This document shows positions 1 to 5,319 of a stretch of DNA of 5,398 nt, in pieces. Location of the stretch: the NCBI GenBank assembly GCA_023250495.1, contig JAHFAP010000217.1, forward strand, positions 1-5,398. Direction: 5' to 3'. The stretch is from Deltaproteobacteria bacterium (GTDB lineage Bacteria; Desulfobacterota; Binatia; UBA9968). Position numbers and translations under genes: made by a program. Each line of letters begins with the position of its first letter. Position 1 is the first letter of the stretch. The notes under the pieces were generated by a model. That model was not told the origin of the DNA. It worked only from the letters and a program-made list of their open reading frames with translations, and did not search any database.

Positions 1-72
1 CTTCCCGGCTTGGCTATACCGGGCAATCGTGCAACGTTCTTCCAATGAAAGTTGTTCATAGTTTTGTCCCAT
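1..72 (-). CDS. IS30-family transposase, N-terminal fragment (runs off left edge)
   Basis: Reading the minus strand from the ATG at 72-70 gives 24 open codons to the window edge: MGQNYEQLSLEERCTIARYS followed by QAGK. The YEQLSLEER-x-xIA-xxxx-AGK pattern is the usual start of IS30-family (DDE) transposases, where it opens the N-terminal helix-turn-helix that binds the terminal inverted repeats. An AAGG Shine-Dalgarno-like sequence lies 7 nt before the ATG. The catalytic DDE domain would lie to the left of the window, so it cannot be said whether the element is intact. The gene points the same way as the hydroxylase operon and lies just downstream of it. Family call is from the N-terminal motif only; another transposase or resolvase with a similar HTH is less likely. 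Confidence 0.75.
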   Translation of the reverse strand, partial: MGQNYEQLSLEERCTIARYSQAGK

Positions 73-73
73 G

Positions 74-99
74 GCAACACCTTATACAAAAAGTGTTGC
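74..99 (-). promoter_or_regulatory. Hairpin over the transposase ribosome binding site
   Basis: GCAACAC (74-80) and GTGTTGC (93-99) are a perfect 7-bp inverted repeat with a 12-nt loop. On the minus strand the downstream arm ends 1 nt before the ATG, and the AAGG Shine-Dalgarno-like sequence straddles the loop/stem border. In RNA read in from outside the element the stem could hide the ribosome binding site. Such protection against read-through is known for some insertion sequences; here it is inferred. Confidence 0.4.
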
Positions 100-108
100 A
101 CTTCGTTT

Positions 109-160
109 GTGAATTTAGGGGGTCCAGGTGTCGAAAAACATCTGGATTCCCTAAATTCAC
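109..160. repeat. Long hairpin: 23-bp stem, 6-nt loop
   Basis: Positions 109-131 pair with 138-160 around the loop CGAAAA. The outer 12 bp (GTGAATTTAGGG / CCCTAAATTCAC) are perfect, and the inner 11 bp contain three G-T wobbles. A second, overlapping dyad, ATTCCC (146-151) and GGGAAT (161-166) with 9 nt between, continues into GACG. The form recalls dispersed repeats of the type TGGATTCCC...GGGAATGACG found in many proteobacterial genomes. It starts 34 nt beyond the M2 stop codon and could end or stabilise the operon mRNA. It has no U-tract, so it is not a standard intrinsic terminator. Confidence 0.65.
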
Positions 161-193
161 GGGAATGACGGAGTAAAGCACAAAGCGCGTGGT

Positions 194-1051
194 TTAAGAC
201 GCCATTGCTGCTTGAATCGCGCGGACGGTGTAAACTCGGGCCAGGTGGGAGCGGTAATCTTTCGAGCCGTTGATGTCTTCGAGGGGATCCACGCCGCGGG
301 TCGCCTCTGCTGCGGCCCGCTGCACCAGCGCCGCTTCGAGACTGCTGCCCTTTAGGATTTTCTCTACGCTCGTGGCCCGATAGGCTTTGTCGGCGACGCC
401 GGTCACGCCGATCGCTATCTCCTCGCATAGCCCGTCCTTCCCAAGCTCCAGGCGGACCGCTACGCCGACCACGGCGAAGCCGGATGCTCTTTGCGCCGCC
501 TTGAGATAGGCGGTTTTGCTCCCGCGCGATGCCGGAACCTTGATCTCGGTCAGGATTTCATCCGGCTGCAGACAACTGGTGAGAAAACCGACGAAGAAAT
601 CTTCGGCCTTGATCCATCTCTCGCCGGAGGGGCCGCTCGCTTTCATTTCAGCCTCGACCGCCAGGATCGCCGCCGGCAGATCGCCAGCGGGGTCGGCATG
701 CGCCAAGCTCCCCCCGATAGTCCCCTGGTTTCGTACCTGGACATCGCCGATCGTGGCGGCGGTTTGGGATAGAAGCGGACAGTCTCTCTTCAATAGCTCG
801 GACTGTTCCACTTGAGCGTGTGTGGCGAGAGCGCCGATGCGGATAGTGTCATCTTCGGGACGAATGTAGTTCAGGTCAGCAATGCGGCTGAGATCGATCA
901 CGTATGTCGGCTTGGCGAGGCGGAGCTTCATCAGCGGGACGAGGCTCTGCCCGCCTGCAAGAAGCTTGACGTCATCTCTGTAGGTCGAGAGCATCTCGAT
1001 CGCCTCTTTGACCGAGCCGGGCGCGAAATATTCGAATGAGGCGGGAATCAT
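194..1051 (-). CDS. Molybdenum hydroxylase FAD-binding (medium) subunit, CoxM-type (M2)
   Basis: A 285-residue protein of the CoxM / xanthine dehydrogenase FAD subunit family (FAD_binding_5, then CO_deh_flav_C); usual length is about 280-290. It would pass electrons from the [2Fe-2S] clusters of the small subunit to FAD and on to an acceptor, in the cytoplasm. Visible motifs are the FAD loop AGGQS (residues 32-36), the second FAD motif TIGGSLAHADPAGD (111-124) and AYLKAAQRASGFAVVG (181-196). Tyr182 is at the place where this family usually has a flavin-stacking Tyr. The ATG overlaps the stop of the large subunit as ATGA, which implies translational coupling. There is no Shine-Dalgarno sequence; the DNA before the start is heptad repeat. 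The start MIPASFEY fits family N-termini. It closes the S-L-M set and is the likely partner of L and S. Substrate unknown. Confidence 0.93.
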   Translation of the reverse strand: MIPASFEYFAPGSVKEAIEMLSTYRDDVKLLAGGQSLVPLMKLRLAKPTYVIDLSRIADLNYIRPEDDTIRIGALATHAQVEQSELLKRDCPLLSQTAATIGDVQVRNQGTIGGSLAHADPAGDLPAAILAVEAEMKASGPSGERWIKAEDFFVGFLTSCLQPDEILTEIKVPASRGSKTAYLKAAQRASGFAVVGVAVRLELGKDGLCEEIAIGVTGVADKAYRATSVEKILKGSSLEAALVQRAAAEATRGVDPLEDINGSKDYRSHLARVYTVRAIQAAMAS

Positions 1052-3480
1052 ACGATTTTGGATTTTGGATTTTGGATTTCCGATTCCTGGATCAGGCTCC
1101 AGACTCTTTCCGGAGAAAGAGGAAGATCACGAACCCGCACGCCGAACGGCTTCAGCGCGTCCTCTACAGCGCTCGCAATCGCCGCAGGGGAGGGGATTGC
1201 CGCGCCCTCTCCGGCAGCTTTCTGCCCCAGCGTGGTAAAGGGCGATGGGGAAGGGCAGTGCTCGATCTCGATCCTTGGCGTCTCAAGAGTGGACGACTTT
1301 CCATAATCCGTCAGGGTCAGGGTAAGAAGCTGGCCGTCGGAGTTGTATATGAAGCCTTCTCCGAGAGCGATGGAGATACCGTGCGCGGCTGAGCCGTAGA
1401 TCTGCCCGTCCACGACGTCGGGATGGATGATGGTGCCGTTGTCCCCGACAATCAGATAACGCAGAACGTGAACCTTGCCGGTCTCTCTGTCCACCTCGAC
1501 GACGGCGGCGTGGGCGGCGGCGGAGAAGGTGAACTGCGCGCGCACGCGGCGGTCGGGCCCGGGCACGAGATACGGCTCCGCGTGCGGAAAGGTGTAGTAG
1601 AGAGTCTCCTGCAGCCCGGCTTCAAACCCTTTTGGAATTAGCGCCTGGTTGGTGTACACGATCTTTCCCAGCTCGGCAAGGGTGATCTTTTTCATCGGCG
1701 AGCCCGGCAGCTGGATGGCCCCGTCGGCGATCTTAAGCTCCGCCGGATTCGCGTCGAGTAGGTGACCGGCCAGCGCCAGAATCCTTCCGCGGAGCTTGGT
1801 CGCGGCGCCGTGCACCGCGCCGATGTCGTAGAGGTGAAAATTATTTCCGCTGTTGGCCGCAGCCACTCCCCACGGCGCCAGGTCGCTGTCGAACGGCGTG
1901 CTGACGCTGATCTTGTCCGGCGGGACGCCCAGGACCTCCGCCGCGACCTGAGTGGTCGTGGTCTCGTGCGCCTGGCCGCAGTTGGGAGAGCCGAGAAAGA
2001 GCGCGACCGTGCCGTTTTTTTCCAGCTTGATCATCGCGCCGTTGACTCCTCCGGCGCCGGGACCTTCCTTCATCTCCGGAAAGATCGCCATGTCCCGCGC
2101 GGCGTTTCTCCCGCCCGGCTCGACGCCGATGACCACGGCGACGCCCAACAGCCTCCCTTTTTCCCGCTCCCGTCTCTGTTCTTCCCGGAGCTGGTCGTAG
2201 CCGATCTTTTCCAGCGCTTTGCTGAGCAGCGCCGGATAATCGCCGCTGTCGTAGATATTCCCGTTGGGCGTCGTGTAAGGCATCTCCCCTGCCTGCACGA
2301 GATTGATCGAGCGAACCGCTATCGGGCTAAGCGCCAGCTCCTCGGCGATCCGGTCCATGATCCGCTCCCAGATGAAGCACATGCCGGGCTTGCCGATGCC
2401 CCGGTTCGGAATCACCGGACATTTGTTGGTGACGACCGAGCAGCCTTCCAGGGAAACGTTCTTGACCTTGTAGGTGTTGACCAGGTTATTCAGCTTGTTG
2501 GTGAAGTGGATCGTCAGCGTGCTGACGGAGCCGCCGACGTCGTCGATTTCTTTGAATCTCAGCCCCAGGACCGTGCCATCTTTCTTCACCGCGGCTTCCA
2601 CCTCGAATTCCTGGGCGCAGGAGTGGCCGGCGGCCATCATGTGCTCGCTGCGGTCTTCGATCCACTTGACCGGCCGCCCGCTCCTGATCGCCAGCAGGCT
2701 CGTGATCACCACGTACTTGCGGATGAGATGGATCTTTTGTCCGAAGCCGCCGCCGATGTCCGGAATGATGATCCGGATGTCCTCGAGATCGAGCGCCTCC
2801 CTGAGCGCGTCGTAGATCACTTCGGGCACCTGAGCGTTCACCCAGACGGTCAGCTTTCTGCTGGCGGCGTCGAACGAGGCGATGCAGGCGAAGGGCTCGA
2901 GCGGCGTCGAGCTGTAGCGGTGCATCTTGAGTTTCTCTCGGACGACTCTATCCGCGGCCTTGAATGCGCCGTTGATGTCTCCGTAGGTGAGCTGGCCCTT
3001 CCAAGCGACGTTGGACTCCAGCTCCTCGAAAAGCAAAGGCGCGTTGGAGCGCATCGCGTCGGCGGTCTCCACGACCGGAGAAAGAGACTCATACTCTACG
3101 GAGATGAGCTCGAGGGCGTCTTCCGCTGTTCCCCGGTCACGCGCTGCCACGGCTGCAACCGGTTCTCCCATGTAGCGCGCCTTGTCCACGGCGGTCGCGT
3201 ACTCCGGGATCGGCCTACGCAGGCCCGCGGCATAACGGCCGGGCTTGAAAGGGTGAGTCATCGAGGTGATGTCCGAGGGAGTCAGGACGGTTACGACTCC
3301 GGGCAACTCCAGAGCAGGGCGCGTGTCCACACTGGCAATGCGCGCGTGGGCGTGGGGGCTTCTCAAGATCACAGCCTGAAGCATCCCCGGCAGCGTGATG
3401 TCGTCGGTAAAATTTCCCCGGCCCGTCACGTGACGCGGCCCCTCTTTGCTGCGTGTGCTTTGACCGATGTAGTTTGTCAT
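1048..3480 (-). CDS. Molybdenum hydroxylase molybdopterin-binding catalytic (large) subunit, CoxL/XdhB-like
   Basis: An 810-residue protein of the xanthine oxidase superfamily, about the length of CoxL. It should hydroxylate or oxidise a small organic substrate with water at a Mo-cofactor site. Order of parts: Ald_Xan_dh_C hammerhead domain (about 15-130, with VTGRGNFTDDI and LRSPHAHARI), MoCo-binding domain 1 (about 140-395) and domain 2 (about 400-775). Visible sites: NAQVPE with Gln217, GGGFGQK (243-249), NRGIGKPGMC (359-368), GQAHETT (502-508), and KAAGEGAA with the expected catalytic Glu758. The residue after GGGFGQK is Ile250, where xanthine dehydrogenases have Glu. Gly361 replaces the Cys of the form I CO dehydrogenase AYRCSFR loop. 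So neither substrate is supported. The last ~11 residues (SEIQNPKSKIV) come from a DNA heptad repeat. An in-frame TAA lies upstream with no other start codon before the ATG. No Shine-Dalgarno is seen. Confidence 0.93.
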   Translation of the reverse strand: MTNYIGQSTRSKEGPRHVTGRGNFTDDITLPGMLQAVILRSPHAHARIASVDTRPALELPGVVTVLTPSDITSMTHPFKPGRYAAGLRRPIPEYATAVDKARYMGEPVAAVAARDRGTAEDALELISVEYESLSPVVETADAMRSNAPLLFEELESNVAWKGQLTYGDINGAFKAADRVVREKLKMHRYSSTPLEPFACIASFDAASRKLTVWVNAQVPEVIYDALREALDLEDIRIIIPDIGGGFGQKIHLIRKYVVITSLLAIRSGRPVKWIEDRSEHMMAAGHSCAQEFEVEAAVKKDGTVLGLRFKEIDDVGGSVSTLTIHFTNKLNNLVNTYKVKNVSLEGCSVVTNKCPVIPNRGIGKPGMCFIWERIMDRIAEELALSPIAVRSINLVQAGEMPYTTPNGNIYDSGDYPALLSKALEKIGYDQLREEQRREREKGRLLGVAVVIGVEPGGRNAARDMAIFPEMKEGPGAGGVNGAMIKLEKNGTVALFLGSPNCGQAHETTTTQVAAEVLGVPPDKISVSTPFDSDLAPWGVAAANSGNNFHLYDIGAVHGAATKLRGRILALAGHLLDANPAELKIADGAIQLPGSPMKKITLAELGKIVYTNQALIPKGFEAGLQETLYYTFPHAEPYLVPGPDRRVRAQFTFSAAAHAAVVEVDRETGKVHVLRYLIVGDNGTIIHPDVVDGQIYGSAAHGISIALGEGFIYNSDGQLLTLTLTDYGKSSTLETPRIEIEHCPSPSPFTTLGQKAAGEGAAIPSPAAIASAVEDALKPFGVRVRDLPLSPERVWSLIQESEIQNPKSKIV
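1054..1088. repeat. GATTTTG heptad repeat at the L/M2 junction
   Basis: Three perfect units of GATTTTG (1054-1060, 1061-1067, 1068-1074) are followed by two decayed ones (GATTTCC 1075-1081, GATTCCT 1082-1088). The repeat lies inside the 3' end of the large-subunit gene and is translated as its C-terminal tail. It ends 3 nt from the ATG of M2 and takes the place of a ribosome binding site. Confidence 0.85.
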
Positions 3481-3494
3481 GATGAAAAATGTTG

Positions 3495-3548
3495 AATTTT
3501 GAGTTTTGAATTTTGAGTTAAATTAAGAATTCAAAATTCATCATTCAT
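3495..3548. repeat. AATTTTG / AATTCAA heptad repeats in opposed halves, S-L intergenic
   Basis: On the plus strand AATTTTG, AGTTTTG and AATTTTG (3495-3515) are followed, after an AT-rich centre, by AATTCAA, AATTCAT and CATTCAT (3528-3548). The halves are inverted with respect to each other: TGAATTTTGA (3507-3516) is a perfect 10-bp inverted repeat of TCAAAATTCA (3531-3540) with a 14-nt loop. The repeat fills nearly the whole 64-bp spacer between S and L and includes the S stop codon (3545-3547). The RNA could fold into a hairpin between the two genes. There is no ribosome binding site for L in it. Confidence 0.8.
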
Positions 3549-4018
3549 AATTGTCGGAGTCTTTTAGCTGCTTCCTTTACGGATTCGATAATTTGGATGT
3601 ATCCGGTGCACATGCAGAGATTTCCGGCCAGCGCCCGCCGGATCTCCTCTTCACTCGGGTCCGGATTCTCGCTCAGGAGCGAGTAAGTCGCCAGGACCAT
3701 GCCGGGCGTGCAGTAGCCGCATTGAAATCCGTAGCGTTCAACGAATGCCTCCTGGACAGGATGGAGACTGCCGTCGGTTGCCAGACCCTCGATAGTCGTG
3801 ATCTCCCTGCCGTTCACCTGCACCGCGAACAGCAGGCAGGACTTCACCAGCTTTCCATCGAGCAGGATCGTGCAGGCGCCGCATTCGCCGATGACGCAGC
3901 CGATGTGCGTGCCCGTTAGGCCAACAACCTCGCGGAGAAAGTGCGGCAGGAGAAGGCGAGGTTCCGCTTCTTCCTGATAAAGCCGGCCGTTGATCGTCAC
4001 GTTGACCGTCTGTCTCAT
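3545..4018 (-). CDS. Molybdenum hydroxylase [2Fe-2S] (small) subunit, CoxS-type
   Basis: A 157-residue protein with the two-domain iron-sulfur layout of CoxS / XdhC-type subunits (Fer2, then Fer2_2); usual length is about 150-170. The plant-ferredoxin-like cluster is bound by Cys41, Cys46, Cys49 and Cys61 (GCVIGECGACT...KSC). The second, helical-domain cluster is bound by Cys100, Cys103, Cys135 and Cys137 (QCGYCTPGM...NLCMCTGY). All eight ligands are present, so both clusters should form. It relays electrons from the Mo site of the large subunit to FAD. An in-frame TAG lies 8 codons before the ATG with no alternative start between. No Shine-Dalgarno is visible; instead a promoter-like -10 box ends 8 nt before the ATG. 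L follows after 64 bp of repeat. Confidence 0.95.
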   Translation of the reverse strand: MRQTVNVTINGRLYQEEAEPRLLLPHFLREVVGLTGTHIGCVIGECGACTILLDGKLVKSCLLFAVQVNGREITTIEGLATDGSLHPVQEAFVERYGFQCGYCTPGMVLATYSLLSENPDPSEEEIRRALAGNLCMCTGYIQIIESVKEAAKRLRQL

Positions 4019-4026
4019 GAAGTCGG

Positions 4027-4055
4027 AGAATAGCTTTTGCTATTGGCTGGGTCAA
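4027..4055 (-). promoter_or_regulatory. Candidate sigma70-type promoter for S-L-M2, possibly leaderless
   Basis: On the minus strand TTGACC (4055-4050) is followed after exactly 17 nt by TATTCT (4032-4027). These match the TTGACA and TATAAT consensus at 5 of 6 and 4 of 6 positions. The -10 box ends only 8 nt before the ATG of S, so the start of transcription would fall at or within a base or two of the ATG. That would give a leaderless message, in keeping with the absence of a Shine-Dalgarno sequence. Inferred from sequence only. Confidence 0.4.
4029..4044. promoter_or_regulatory. Perfect palindrome over the candidate -10 box (possible operator)
   Basis: AATAGC (4029-4034) and GCTATT (4039-4044) form a perfect 6-bp inverted repeat around TTTT. 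It overlaps the -10 box and the spacer of the candidate promoter before S, where a bound repressor would block polymerase. No regulator gene is in the window. The dyad could also be a chance hairpin. Confidence 0.35.
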
Positions 4056-4136
4056 GCTTGCAGGGTTTTTGCTCTCATGGCCTGACATTGATGAGAGATG
4101 GAGGGGTAGTCATCCCTACCCGGAAATAGATATCAG

Positions 4137-4304
4137 ATTGACATAACAGCAGCTTATCGAATATATCTGCCCTAAATGAAGATCCGCGGTTAGTTGATGC
4201 TGTCTGGCAACCGTCCTCAAGTTGACATAAGGCTACCTTATTGGATATTGTCCTCTCAAGTTGGTGATCCTAGCCAGTCTGTTGTCTCTGGCGGCGAGCT
4301 TTGG
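4137..4304 (+). repeat. Diverged 84-bp tandem duplication with TTGACATAA motifs
   Basis: The 27 bases from 4138 and the 27 from 4222 match at 20 positions without a gap, both starting TTGACATAA. A further match, TCTGGC (4203-4208 and 4287-4292), falls at the same 84-nt offset, which suggests the whole 84-bp unit was duplicated. Copy 2 contains the inverted repeat ATAAGG-CTA-CCTTAT (4227-4241); copy 1 keeps only ATAA...TTAT (4143-4157). TTGACA, a short dyad and an AT-rich stretch about 17 nt on looks like a promoter with an operator, pointing rightward. No gene follows it in that direction. Confidence 0.45.
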
Positions 4305-4394
4305 AAAGTCGGCTGGCATGGGGTCGGGAGGGCGATTTTTTAAAATCTCGATGACTGTGCCTCAAAAAAGAAATTCCTATCATTTTATCATTTC

Positions 4395-4442
4395 GAGATG
4401 TCGGTCACGGGAGAGGGCCCGTGGCAGGCTCTCTGGCATCTC
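4395..4442 (-). terminator. Weak branched stem after the M1 stop (possible transcript end)
   Basis: GAGATG (4395-4400) pairs with CATCTC (4437-4442), enclosing an inner stem CACGGG/CCCGTG (4406-4411 and 4418-4423, loop AGAGGG). It begins 3 bp beyond the M1 stop codon. On the minus strand it is followed by an A/T-rich stretch rather than a clean U-tract (a run of six T comes about 25 nt later), so this is not a standard intrinsic terminator. Confidence 0.25.
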
Positions 4443-4444
4443 AT

Positions 4445-5308
4445 TTAAGGCAGCCTCTGAAGCGCTTCTTGGGCAGCTCGACGCACCAACACCTTCACCA
4501 TCTCGCGCTTGTACTCGGCTGAACCGCGGTTGTCATCGATGGGATCAACCTCGGTAGCTGCGACCTCAGCCATTTCATAAATCAGTTTGTCGCTGACCTT
4601 TTGCTTGCGCATGATCTCCTCGGCCTGCTTCGCCCGAAGGATCGTCGGCGCGACGGAGTTCAACGCCAGGTGAATATCGTCGCATCTTTCGCCCTGGAGC
4701 CGCAGCGTAAGCGCGACGCCGACTGTGGCGAAATCCTCCTGGCTGCGCGGCAGGAACTTGATGTGGGACCAACGGACTCCGTTCGCAGACGGCGGGACGC
4801 GGATCTCGGTAAGGATCTCGCCGGGTTGAAGATCAGTCTGATAGTAATCGACAAAAAATTTCCCCAACGGGAGAAATCTCTTTCCCTTGGAGCTGGTCAG
4901 GGTGATTTCCGCGTCGAGGGCGATAAGGCTGGCGCCGGGATCCGTGAGCGGATCGCCCTGGCAGAGATTTCCTCCCACGGTTCCCATGTTGCGGATTCGG
5001 GGTTGCGCGACCTTGCGAAAGGTTTCATAGAGCAGCGGATAATGCTCATGCACGGCAGGGTTAAGCTCGATATCTCGATGGAGCGCTCCAGCGCTGATCT
5101 TCAAACCATCTCTTGGATCGAAGCGGATGTAATCAAAGTTCGCTACTTTAGCGAGGCTGATGACGACGCGAGGGTTCAAGAGCTTCATGCGCATCCAGAT
5201 CAGCAGCGCGGTCCCGCCGGCGATGAGTCTCGCTTCGTCGCCATGCCGCTCCAGCAGCGCGCAGGCTTCTTCGATGCTTTCCGGCTCAAAGTAATCGAAC
5301 TTGACCAT
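4445..5308 (-). CDS. Second molybdenum hydroxylase FAD-binding (medium) subunit, CoxM-like (M1)
   Basis: A 287-residue protein of the same family as M2 (FAD_binding_5 then CO_deh_flav_C) but clearly diverged from it. FAD-binding motifs are AGGTALL (30-36) and GTVGGNLCQGDPLTDPG (109-125). The C-terminal domain includes KFLPRSQEDFATVGVAL (184-200). At residue 182, where M2 and most relatives have Tyr, this protein has His. An in-frame TAA lies directly before the ATG, fixing the start; there is no Shine-Dalgarno sequence. It precedes S by a 426-bp gap, giving the gene order M-S-L-M. It may be an alternative flavin subunit for the same L and S, or the last gene of another hydroxylase set lying to the right of the window. 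Nothing in the sequence decides between these. Confidence 0.92.
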   Translation of the reverse strand: MVKFDYFEPESIEEACALLERHGDEARLIAGGTALLIWMRMKLLNPRVVISLAKVANFDYIRFDPRDGLKISAGALHRDIELNPAVHEHYPLLYETFRKVAQPRIRNMGTVGGNLCQGDPLTDPGASLIALDAEITLTSSKGKRFLPLGKFFVDYYQTDLQPGEILTEIRVPPSANGVRWSHIKFLPRSQEDFATVGVALTLRLQGERCDDIHLALNSVAPTILRAKQAEEIMRKQKVSDKLIYEMAEVAATEVDPIDDNRGSAEYKREMVKVLVRRAAQEALQRLP

Positions 5309-5319
5309 TTACGTAGCTG

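Larger units (their letters stand above)
1..120 (-). mobile_element. Right-hand part of an IS30-like insertion sequence, with putative terminal inverted repeat at about 92-120
   Basis: The minus strand between about 120 and 92 reads CCTAAATTCAC, then a short spacer, then GTGCAACACT. This pattern (ATTCA near the tip, GCAACA about 12 nt further in) resembles IS30-type terminal repeats as I remember them. It lies at the expected distance upstream of the transposase start at 72. The other end is outside the window, so the exact tip and any target duplication cannot be fixed. The tip region is shared with the hairpin at 109-160, so the boundary could be anywhere from about 108 to 122. Confidence 0.5.
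4019..4444. other. 426-bp non-coding gap between M1 and S
   Basis: I find no convincing gene on either strand. A plus-strand reading from 4261 with a TTG start shows no recognisable domain, has no ribosome binding site and runs antisense into M1. The gap contains a candidate promoter and palindrome next to S, a diverged 84-bp tandem duplication (4137-4304), a small GGGTAG/CTACCC dyad (4104-4109 and 4116-4121), a GATTTT-TT-AAAATC dyad, and a branched stem after the M1 stop. By eye it is richer in A+T than the flanking genes. It may be the remnant of an insertion or of a lost gene that separated M1 from S-L-M2. Confidence 0.6.

Noticed and set aside
109..160. Intrinsic terminator of the operon
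   Set aside because: The stem is strong, but neither strand has a U-tract after it; kept as a repeat/hairpin only.
1048..3480. Xanthine dehydrogenase
   Set aside because: The Glu that follows GGGFGGK in xanthine enzymes is Ile250 here; automated naming of this family as xanthine dehydrogenase is by homology only.
1762..3495. Plus-strand open frame of 577 codons opposite the large subunit
   Set aside because: It is antisense to a gene with clear family motifs, is rich in Arg, Asp and Val as expected from the complement of GC-rich codons, and shows no domain.
1048..4018. True CO dehydrogenase (coxSL)
   Set aside because: The catalytic loop has Gly361 in NRGIGKPG where form I CoxL has the Cys of AYRCSFR, so CO oxidation is not supported.
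4091..4129. Short plus-strand frame MRDGGVVIPTRK, considered as an antitoxin remnant
   Set aside because: Only 12 codons, no ribosome binding site and too short to match any family.
4261..4557. Plus-strand 98-codon frame starting TTG just after the second TTGACATAA motif
   Set aside because: Tempting as a gene driven by that motif, but it lacks a ribosome binding site, shows no domain and its second half is antisense to M1.
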